NCBI GenBank assembly: GCA_964535545.1
Contig: CAZHUT010000031.1
Coordinates: 1 to 10,564 of the forward strand
Direction: 5' to 3'
Source: DALYCO01 sp964535545
GTDB lineage: Bacteria > Patescibacteriota > Minisyncoccia > Phycocordibacterales > UBA9973
DNA: 10,564 nt
The notes below the pieces were generated by a model, which was not told where the DNA came from, did not search any database, and worked only from the letters and a program-made list of their open reading frames with translations. Numbering within the stretch: position 1 is the stretch's first letter; every line of letters starts with the position of its first letter. The translations under genes were made by a program, and so were the position numbers. Shown in pieces: positions 6,551-10,564 of this stretch.

Positions 6551-7084
6551 ATGAAGAAAAATAACGATTTTTCAAAGAAAATCCTCAAGGTTTTATCTGA
6601 AAAACCCGCTATTTCCCTGCCCGAACTCGCGGAAAAGGTAGAACCGGCACCGAGCGATAAAAAGCTCGCCTACGCCATTACACGCTCTCTGAAGGGCCTT
6701 CGGGAGGCCGGTTACATTGAGAACCTGCCGTCAGGCCAGGGCGAATTCGCCCGATTGACCAAGGAAGGCAAAAAGAAGGCCCACAGCCTCAAATTGGAGG
6801 CCACAACTACCCTTCCAAGCCCGGTTTGGGATGGCTTTTGGCGTATTGTTATCCTCGACCTCCCCGAAGATCGCAAAGCTGAACGCGAATCACTCCGCTA
6901 CCTCCTCAAAAAAGCCGGCTTTGTCTGTCTTAAAAATTCAGTTTGGATTTCCATGTATCCATTCGAGCACTTGTTCAAGAACATCAAAAAAGATCTGGGG
7001 CTGACGACTGAATTCATCATCTTTGTCACCAACACTATCGACGAAGAAACTGAAATAGAATTTCTCAAAACATTTCGGCAGTAA
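6551..7084 (+). CDS. PaaX-like winged-helix protein with Cas2-like C-terminal domain
   Basis: A 177-residue protein in two parts. Residues about 5-85 form a winged helix: ILKVLSEKPAISLPELAEKV, a recognition-helix region with ITRSLKGLREAGYIE (43-57) and a wing with ARLTKEGKKKA. Residues about 93-177 match the PaaX middle domain, a ferredoxin-like fold related to Cas2: WDGFWRIVILDLPEDRKAER (93-112), LRYLLKKAGFVCLKNSVWIS (115-134) and TEFIIFVTN. Such proteins are common in CPR genomes and are often mislabelled Cas2; no CRISPR repeats or cas genes are here. The likely role is a transcriptional regulator, ligand unknown. The start at 6551 is chosen by promoter spacing; in-frame Mets at 6512 and 6542 fall within the promoter. 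An inverted repeat lies upstream and an orphan gene follows. Confidence 0.82.
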   Translation: MKKNNDFSKKILKVLSEKPAISLPELAEKVEPAPSDKKLAYAITRSLKGLREAGYIENLPSGQGEFARLTKEGKKKAHSLKLEATTTLPSPVWDGFWRIVILDLPEDRKAERESLRYLLKKAGFVCLKNSVWISMYPFEHLFKNIKKDLGLTTEFIIFVTNTIDEETEIEFLKTFRQ

Positions 7085-7087
7085 TGA

Positions 7088-7115
7088 TTGACACAGCGCG
7101 CATGCATGCTATCAT
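7088..7115 (+). promoter_or_regulatory. Near-consensus promoter with a palindrome in its spacer
   Basis: A perfect -35 TTGACA (7088-7093), 16-nt spacer and -10 TATCAT (7110-7115). The spacer ends with the perfect palindrome GCATGCATGC (7100-7109), where a repressor could block polymerase. It begins 3 nt after the regulator's stop codon and drives the gene at 7134. Confidence 0.7.
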
Positions 7116-7133
7116 TTCCGCAAATCTTTTAGC

Positions 7134-7355
7134 GTGAACGAAATCACTATCCAAATCCTGCCGGGACTCAAGACAGGAACATGCATCCAATCGAACAATG
7201 CTGAGCAAATCGGCATCGTCTACAACATAACCAATCCGTATTTCAAATGCGAACGAAACGGAGGCTTATACCCCGAACGAAAATACACTGCAAAAATCAC
7301 CACCGAAGATACTGTCGAACTTACACAATGCATTACGCCATTTCTTGAAACATAG
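7134..7355 (+). CDS. Hypothetical 73-residue protein (GTG start)
   Basis: A small soluble protein of 73 residues that I do not recognise. It begins MNEITIQILPGLKTGTCIQS and contains three Cys residues (17, 39 and 66) and probable beta strands throughout, without a membrane helix. It is supported as a gene by the strong promoter 18 nt upstream of its GTG codon and by a clean terminator whose stem overlaps its TAG stop. There is no ribosome binding site before the GTG (12-nt leader predicted). Placement directly behind the winged-helix regulator suggests it may be regulated by that protein, which is inference only. Confidence 0.65.
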   Translation: MNEITIQILPGLKTGTCIQSNNAEQIGIVYNITNPYFKCERNGGLYPERKYTAKITTEDTVELTQCITPFLET

Positions 7356-7371
7356 AAATGGCACTTTTTTT
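7337..7371 (+). terminator. Intrinsic terminator of the 7134 gene
   Basis: An 8-bp perfect stem GCCATTTC (7337-7344) / GAAATGGC (7355-7362), 10-nt loop, followed by TTTTTTT at 7365-7371. The stem includes the last codons and the stop. Confidence 0.85.
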
Positions 7372-7385
7372 GTCTGAACTGACAC

Positions 7386-7411
7386 AATAAAAGCCGGACG
7401 TGCCGGCGTTT
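7386..7411 (-). terminator. Terminator of the lysine-rich micro-gene (probably bidirectional)
   Basis: GCCGG (7393-7397), loop ACGTG, CCGGC (7403-7407). On the minus strand it is followed by TTTTATT and lies 6 bases past the stop of the 23-codon gene. The plus-strand side also has GTTTTATT. Confidence 0.75.
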
Positions 7412-7413
7412 TA

Positions 7414-7485
7414 TTATTTCTTTGCAGCCTTGTCTTTCTTCGGCTTCTTTTTTTCTTTGCGACGACTGTCGTTTCCTTTTGCCAT
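7414..7485 (-). CDS. Lysine-rich 23-residue micro-protein
   Basis: An ORF encoding MAKGNDSRRKEKKKPKKDKA followed by AKK: 10 Lys and 2 Arg of 23 residues. It has no hydrophobic segment and is probably disordered and nucleic-acid or ribosome binding (inference from charge only). Support for being real: its own terminator directly downstream, TATATT 8 nt upstream of the ATG, and resemblance to tiny MAKG-type basic proteins I have seen in CPR genomes (a recollection, not a search). It lies 47 nt downstream of grpE on the same strand, so it may also be read through from grpE. Confidence 0.6.
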   Translation of the reverse strand: MAKGNDSRRKEKKKPKKDKAAKK

Positions 7486-7532
7486 AAATAAAAAATATAT
7501 TAGTTAGTGACCTGTGTATATTTTACCGCGAC

Positions 7533-8129
7533 TTATTGTTTTAATGCAAACACACTGACGCGTGCAGGACGTATAACATGATCTTTGGCTTTGTATCCTT
7601 TCTGAATTACTTTCGCGATCTTGTGTTCAAGTGAAGCATCTTCTGTTTCGGTATTCTGCATCGGCTCATGAAGTGTTGGATCGAACGCATCACCTTCTTT
7701 TGCTGAGATTTCTTCGAAGCCATTGTCCTGCAAAGCCTTAAGGAGTTGCTGATGGATGTACTCAACACCCATGCGCCAGTTTTTGTCTACCTTTTCCCAG
7801 GCTTCTTTGTTTGCAAATGCCATATCGTAGGCATCAAGCGCAGGCAAGAGATCTTCTACAAAGCTCTCTTTGACCGAAGCAACAAATGTGCCCCGTCGAG
7901 CAAGATCTTCTTTCTTGTAATTCTGAAAATCCGCACGCTCACGCTGCCAGCTGGTCAGGTATTCCATGCTCTTTGCTTTTTCTTCCTTGAGATCCTTGCG
8001 GAGTTTTTTGAGCGTTGCCTTGAGGTCTTCTTCGCCATCAGCATTGAAAACAAACTCGACAATATCGTCGGTTTCTTCCTCTGGTTGAACCTCGAGTTCA
8101 GGTTCCTTTTTTACTTCTTCGTCTGACAT
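7533..8129 (-). CDS. grpE: Nucleotide exchange factor GrpE
   Basis: A 198-residue protein (E. coli GrpE is 197). It has an acidic disordered N-terminus (to about 35), a long coiled-coil helix with LTSWQRERADFQNYKKED, the four-helix-bundle region (VEDLLPALDAYDMAFANKEA, MGVEYIHQQLLKALQDNGFE), and the C-terminal beta wing with FDPTLHEPMQ, KVIQKGYKAKDHVIRPARVS and the end VFALKQ. It is the dimeric ADP/ATP exchange factor of DnaK in the cytoplasm. dnaK is on the same strand about 1.4 kb further on, but four other genes lie between them, two in the opposite direction. The ATG at 8129 follows a TATAAT box by 8 nt with no ribosome binding site. No CIRCE operator is present. Confidence 0.97.
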   Translation of the reverse strand: MSDEEVKKEPELEVQPEEETDDIVEFVFNADGEEDLKATLKKLRKDLKEEKAKSMEYLTSWQRERADFQNYKKEDLARRGTFVASVKESFVEDLLPALDAYDMAFANKEAWEKVDKNWRMGVEYIHQQLLKALQDNGFEEISAKEGDAFDPTLHEPMQNTETEDASLEHKIAKVIQKGYKAKDHVIRPARVSVFALKQ

Positions 8130-8137
8130 ACGGGAGT

Positions 8138-8165
8138 ATTATACTGAACTTTGCGAAAGATTCAA
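8138..8165 (-). promoter_or_regulatory. Promoter of grpE (near-leaderless start)
   Basis: A perfect TATAAT (minus strand, 8138-8143), 16 nt downstream of TTGAAT (8160-8165), and 8 nt before the ATG at 8129. The predicted leader is only a base or two. It resembles the promoter of the winged-helix gene, which also uses TTGAAT. Confidence 0.65.
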
Positions 8166-8167
8166 TA

Positions 8168-8431
8168 TTATTCCTTGTTCTCTAATAAATCTACCCTTTT
8201 TGACAGACTATCAAATGCATACCATGGGACAAATCGTTCGTTAATTTCCCTTACCTCCTTTTTTAAATCATGTACGTCTTTACTAATTATTTTTACAGTA
8301 GTTTCAAGAGACTGCATTTTTGTACTTAATTCATGTTTAAATTCTAGAAATTCATTTTGTATACTTGCAAAACCTCGGGCAATCATGCCTGCAAGTTCTG
8401 TTGTAGTTATTTCATCTTTCTCTTTTTTCAT
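8168..8431 (-). CDS. Small coiled-coil protein, function unknown
   Basis: An 87-residue soluble protein. An N-terminal helix (TTTELAGMIARGFASIQNEF, 9-28) leads into heptad-patterned coiled coil (about 25-65, ELSTKMQSLETTVKIISKDV) and a second short coil at the C-terminus (LSKRVDLLENKE). Proteins with an .ELA.M..RGF. start and a coiled-coil remainder are frequent in CPR genomes and annotated as hypothetical. It is AT-rich compared with grpE. TATAAT at 8446-8451 lies 14 nt upstream, giving a short leader; AAAGG immediately before the ATG is too close to be a normal ribosome binding site. It is upstream of grpE on the same strand but grpE has its own promoter. Confidence 0.65.
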   Translation of the reverse strand: MKKEKDEITTTELAGMIARGFASIQNEFLEFKHELSTKMQSLETTVKIISKDVHDLKKEVREINERFVPWYAFDSLSKRVDLLENKE

Positions 8432-8445
8432 ACCTTTGGATTTAC

Positions 8446-8451
8446 ATTATA
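8446..8451 (-). promoter_or_regulatory. -10 box of the coiled-coil gene
   Basis: A perfect TATAAT on the minus strand, 14 nt before the ATG at 8431, so the leader would be about 8 nt. Confidence 0.5.
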
Positions 8452-8604
8452 CTGCTAATACTTAGAGTATAAATACCTGATATGAAGAAAAAATAAAATG
8501 ATTATATTTACTTTACTCAAAACCTGTGTCACAACAAATAACTGGTAACGCTTCAGTAAACCATCCCGTCATCATTATGTCGAACCTTTATTAATATAAA
8601 TATT

Positions 8605-8730
8605 TTGTATACCATAACAAATATTCGATTCAACCAGGACGGCGGAAGCTCATCTGGTTCAGGTTCAGATGATCGCGGCGGCTCACAGGGTGGTAATTCA
8701 AGCAATCAGAATGGCAGCGATAACGAATAA
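8605..8730 (+). CDS. Possible Gly/Ser/Asn-rich mini-ORF or gene remnant (TTG start)
   Basis: Within the 359-base gap at 8432-8790, codons from a TTG at 8605 to TAA at 8730 encode 41 residues, ending in a disordered tail with GGSSSGSGSDDRGGSQGGNS. No ATG is available in frame without crossing stops. The tail (8632-8727) is richer in GC than its AT-rich surroundings, as if coding, and a terminator follows 27 bases later. It may be a short secreted or low-complexity peptide, or the surviving 3' end of a lost gene. The rest of the gap (8432-8604) is AT-rich and I see no gene in it. Confidence 0.3.
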   Translation: MYTITNIRFNQDGGSSSGSGSDDRGGSQGGNSSNQNGSDNE

Positions 8731-8757
8731 TAAAATATAGGCGCATATCTCTCATTC

Positions 8758-8789
8758 AAAAACCTTCTGCAAGGAGGGTTTTTGTTTTT
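8758..8789. terminator. Bidirectional intrinsic terminator
   Basis: AAAAACC (8758-8764) pairs with GGTTTTT (8777-8783), enclosing a short TTC/GGA helix. T-runs follow on the plus strand (TTTTTGTTTTTG) and on the minus strand (GGTTTTTG). It terminates the leftward flavoprotein gene, whose stop is at 8791, and could serve the mini-ORF coming from the left. Confidence 0.7.
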
Positions 8790-8790
8790 G

Positions 8791-10029
8791 TTAAGCCGAG
8801 ATTCCAGCAACATATCCCGTAGTCCAGCACAATTGAAGCGAGTAACCACCGGAAGGACGGTTGATATGGAGCAAATCTCCCGTCACGAACATATTTTTGA
8901 GGATTTTTGACTGCATAGTCTTTGTATCAATTTCATCAAGCGTCACGCCTCCGTCAGCAACAACAGCGCGGTCAAAACCCATGAGGTTAGTCACCGTTAC
9001 AGGTAATGCTTTTAAGAGATGCATAATTTTTTTTCGATCTTCCTTGCTAACGCTATGCACTTTAGTCTCGAAATTTATTTCCGGCAAAAGCGTCATGATC
9101 GCGTGCGAAGTCCCTTCCGGCGTAATTTCCTTGAAAACGCTCTTGAGCATTTTGTTTTTGTTTGCATCAAAAACTTTGAGTATGTGCTTTTCCAAAGTTC
9201 CATGATCGGTATCAGGATAGGCGTCGATTTCTGCGCGAACCCAGCCAGACTGAAGCAATTCTGAAACCTGCGTTGCGCTGTTCAAAATAAGCGGACCTGA
9301 AAGTCCAAAATGTGTAAACAATATTTTTCCTTTTTTAGAAAACTGCCGTTTGCCTTCCAAGAAGAAACTGATTTTCATAAATGAAAGCGAGACGCCGGCA
9401 AGTGATTTGATCCATTCTTCGTCTACTGCAAGCGGTACAATGGTCGGAGTCGGATCCTTGATGCTGTGACCTAGATCCCTGAGCCACTTAAAACCATCGC
9501 CGGTTGAACCGGTTTCGGGATGAGACTGTCCGCCAGTAGCAAGAATGTACGAGGTGGCATTGAATTCACCCTGTGCAGTCAGCACGCCGGTAATCAGACT
9601 ATCTGCATGCAAAATTTTCTTCACCGGAGCATTTGTCATGACCGTTACTCCTGCCTTTTGAATTGCTTTTGTCAGCAGCGCGCACACATCAGTGGCTTTT
9701 TCTGTTTTGGGAAAAGCACGATTGCGAGCCTGAACGACAAGCGGCAATCCGCGAGATTCAAAAAAGGCAAATGTATCTTTTGCGGAGAATTTTGAAAATG
9801 GTGAGTGTAAGTATGGCTCTGCTTTGCCATAAATCTTCAAAAAATCACGAGTATTGAAATTAGCATTAGTGATGTTACATCTGCCGCCGCCGGTAATCTT
9901 GAGCTTCTCGCCGAGATGCTTGTTTTTTTCCAAGATCAAAACACGCTTGCCGTTTTCAGCAGCGGTAAGCGCGGCCATCATTCCTGAAGCGCCGCCACCG
10001 ATTACGATTACATCCCAGACTGGTTTCAT
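8791..10029 (-). CDS. HI0933/BaiN/YhiN-family NAD(P)/FAD-dependent oxidoreductase
   Basis: A 412-residue flavoprotein. The FAD-binding Rossmann motif VIVIGGGASGMMAA (7-20) is followed by LEKNKHLGEKLKITGGGRCN (33-52) and ITN, a family signature. The C-terminal FAD-contacting segment is MFVTGDLLHINRPSGGYSLQ then LCWTTGYVAG, where most members have AGE and WA. The family includes clostridial BaiN, implicated in bile-acid reduction, and E. coli YhiN, reported as a 23S rRNA dihydrouridine synthase (RdsA). For a small-genome bacterium the rRNA role is more plausible, but the sequence alone does not decide. The length is near the family's usual 390-420. It has its own promoter (TACAGT, 7 nt before the ATG) and a downstream terminator, so it is monocistronic. 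Confidence 0.9.
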   Translation of the reverse strand: MKPVWDVIVIGGGASGMMAALTAAENGKRVLILEKNKHLGEKLKITGGGRCNITNANFNTRDFLKIYGKAEPYLHSPFSKFSAKDTFAFFESRGLPLVVQARNRAFPKTEKATDVCALLTKAIQKAGVTVMTNAPVKKILHADSLITGVLTAQGEFNATSYILATGGQSHPETGSTGDGFKWLRDLGHSIKDPTPTIVPLAVDEEWIKSLAGVSLSFMKISFFLEGKRQFSKKGKILFTHFGLSGPLILNSATQVSELLQSGWVRAEIDAYPDTDHGTLEKHILKVFDANKNKMLKSVFKEITPEGTSHAIMTLLPEINFETKVHSVSKEDRKKIMHLLKALPVTVTNLMGFDRAVVADGGVTLDEIDTKTMQSKILKNMFVTGDLLHINRPSGGYSLQLCWTTGYVAGISA

Positions 10030-10036
10030 CTGTGAT

Positions 10037-10042
10037 ACTGTA
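10037..10042 (-). promoter_or_regulatory. -10 box of the flavoprotein gene
   Basis: TACAGT on the minus strand, 7 nt before the ATG at 10029, with no ribosome binding site. The -35 region is weak (TTTATT-like). Confidence 0.4.
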
Positions 10043-10057
10043 CCTTATTTACTGCAA

Positions 10058-10080
10058 CAATAAAACCCCTTACGGGGCTT
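10058..10080 (-). terminator. Intrinsic terminator of the small membrane-protein operon
   Basis: On the minus strand, CCCC-GTAA-GGGG (10066-10077) is followed by TTTTATTG. It lies about 10 bases past the stop of the 55-residue gene. Confidence 0.8.
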
Positions 10081-10086
10081 CATTGT

Positions 10087-10254
10087 TTACTGAGTAGTTT
10101 TGTCGCCTCCTCCAGGAACGTTGACGTCGATATGGAGACCCGGCTGCTCTGTCTCAGCCGGCTTTTTGTGAGTAGTCAGATACCAGACTCCAAAACCGAC
10201 AACAAGGGCGATGATAACAACCAATAAAATGGTATTTGTATTGTTTGATTGCAT
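10087..10254 (-). CDS. Small single-pass membrane protein
   Basis: A 55-residue protein with one membrane helix (about 8-26, NTILLVVIIALVVGFGVWYL), a charged KKPAETEQPG stretch and a C-terminal HIDVNVPGGGDKTTQ tail. With a short polar N-terminus it should be anchored with the tail outside or at the membrane surface; topology is not certain. It is preceded by GAAGGA 8 nt before the ATG, one of few ribosome binding sites in the window, which overlaps the end of the upstream mini-gene. Their stop and start are 5 nt apart, so the two are an operon. No function can be assigned; similar one-helix proteins are common in CPR genomes. Confidence 0.72.
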   Translation of the reverse strand: MQSNNTNTILLVVIIALVVGFGVWYLTTHKKPAETEQPGLHIDVNVPGGGDKTTQ

Positions 10255-10259
10255 AGTTT

Positions 10260-10397
10260 TTATCCTTCAATAATTCTTACAAGAAGAATTACGATTGCTA
10301 CGACTAGTAATACGTGAATGAATGAACTCACGACATATCCTCCAACAAATCCGAGAGCCCAGAGGATAAGCAAAATTATTGCGATTGCTTCTAGCAT
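10260..10397 (-). CDS. lmo0937-family mini membrane protein
   Basis: A 45-residue protein, MLEAIAIILLILWALGFVGG, then YVVSSFIHVLLVVAIVILLV and RIIEG. The layout of two hydrophobic helices, LWALGF and a Gly-rich turn, then IH.LLV.AI..LL.RII.G, matches the lmo0937 family of about 50-residue membrane proteins, whose function is unknown (some members are stress-induced). It is the first gene of a two-gene leftward operon. TATAAA lies 15 nt before the ATG, giving a short leader without a ribosome binding site. Confidence 0.82.
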   Translation of the reverse strand: MLEAIAIILLILWALGFVGGYVVSSFIHVLLVVAIVILLVRIIEG

Positions 10398-10471
10398 GTG
10401 GGTTATTTTTATTTATACCAATAAAATCGGCCTGCACGTATATGACGGACAAAATGCCGTTATGTTTCAAC

Positions 10472-10493
10472 AAAAAAGCCCCATTGCTGGGAC
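10472..10493 (-). terminator. Intrinsic terminator after rpsI
   Basis: On the minus strand, GTCCC (10489-10493), loop AGCAAT, GGGGC (10478-10482), then TTTTTT, 18 bases past the rpsI stop. Confidence 0.7.
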
Positions 10494-10511
10494 CTGTTTG
10501 TATGGTTGCGA

Positions 10512-10564
10512 TTAACGCTTTGACCACTGTGGAGATTTTCGAGCTTTCTTGAGACCGAACTTTC
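10512..10564 (-). CDS. rpsI: 30S ribosomal protein uS9, C-terminal end only
   Basis: The last 16 codons before the window edge read KFGLKKARKSPQWSKR and stop. The ending K..KARK.PQ.SKR is the nearly invariant C-terminal tail of uS9, which reaches into the ribosomal P site and contacts the tRNA anticodon stem-loop through the terminal Ser-Lys-Arg. The usual Phe of QFSKR is Trp here. The gene enters from the right on the minus strand, normally preceded by rplM (not in the window), and is followed by a terminator, so it ends its operon. Confidence 0.88.
   Translation of the reverse strand, partial: KFGLKKARKSPQWSKR

Noticed and set aside
6551..7084. Cas2 and therefore a CRISPR-Cas locus
   Set aside because: The Cas2-like half is fused to a winged helix as in PaaX-type regulators, and no repeat-spacer array or other cas gene is present in the window.
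8130..8167. CIRCE/HrcA operator upstream of grpE
   Set aside because: The TTAGCACTC-N9-GAGTGCTAA pattern is absent here and in the dnaK upstream region.
8482..8730. One degraded gene running from ATG 8482 into the Gly/Ser-rich tail
   Set aside because: The ATG is in the same frame, but three in-frame TAA stops interrupt it and the intervening translation shows no recognisable protein.
10267..10527. An 86-codon minus-strand frame covering 10267-10527
   Set aside because: It runs out of frame through the lmo0937-type gene, the rpsI terminator and the rpsI end, all of which are better supported.

Overview
The window looks like a chromosomal segment of a Candidatus Patescibacteria (CPR) bacterium, most likely a Parcubacteria-type lineage. 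This is an inference from gene content and style: a PaaX-like winged-helix protein with a Cas2-like fold but no CRISPR locus, very short lysine-rich and one-helix membrane proteins, an lmo0937-type mini membrane protein, YqeY and 4-TMS holin-like genes, tight gene packing, and many genes whose -10 box lies only 6-8 nt before the start codon with no ribosome binding site. No 16S rRNA or other marker is present to fix the lineage. The DnaK, GrpE, RmuC, uS9 and flavoprotein genes read through intact with the standard code.

Layout. Positions 1-1507 are a leftward four-gene operon: yqeY, a holin-4/YvlD-like membrane protein, a DedA-like membrane protein and the start of a MYG1-family phosphoesterase/exonuclease cut by the window edge. 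Diverging from it, rightward, are a DEDDh exonuclease with an ExoX-like C-terminal module (1547-2263) and rmuC (2271-3320), two proteins of DNA metabolism. rmuC ends at an elaborate hairpin (3327-3413) and meets a leftward DUF3298/RsiV-like membrane-anchored protein (3412-4188).

The leftward dnaK (4258-6165) and grpE (7533-8129) are not adjacent. Between them sit an AT-rich gene of unknown function just upstream of dnaK, a rightward winged-helix/Cas2-like regulator preceded by a perfect inverted repeat, a rightward orphan gene with a near-consensus promoter, and a 23-residue basic micro-gene. Upstream of grpE is a small coiled-coil gene, then about 360 bases holding at most a Gly/Ser/Asn-rich mini-ORF.

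Positions 8791-10029 carry a leftward HI0933/BaiN/YhiN-family flavoprotein, followed to the right by two tiny membrane-protein genes in an operon (10087-10397) and the 3' end of rpsI (uS9) with its terminator. GrpE and DnaK act together in protein folding. The exonuclease and RmuC are probably both DNA-processing factors. The remaining genes are mostly envelope proteins or unknowns. No mobile element, CRISPR array, tRNA or rRNA was found.
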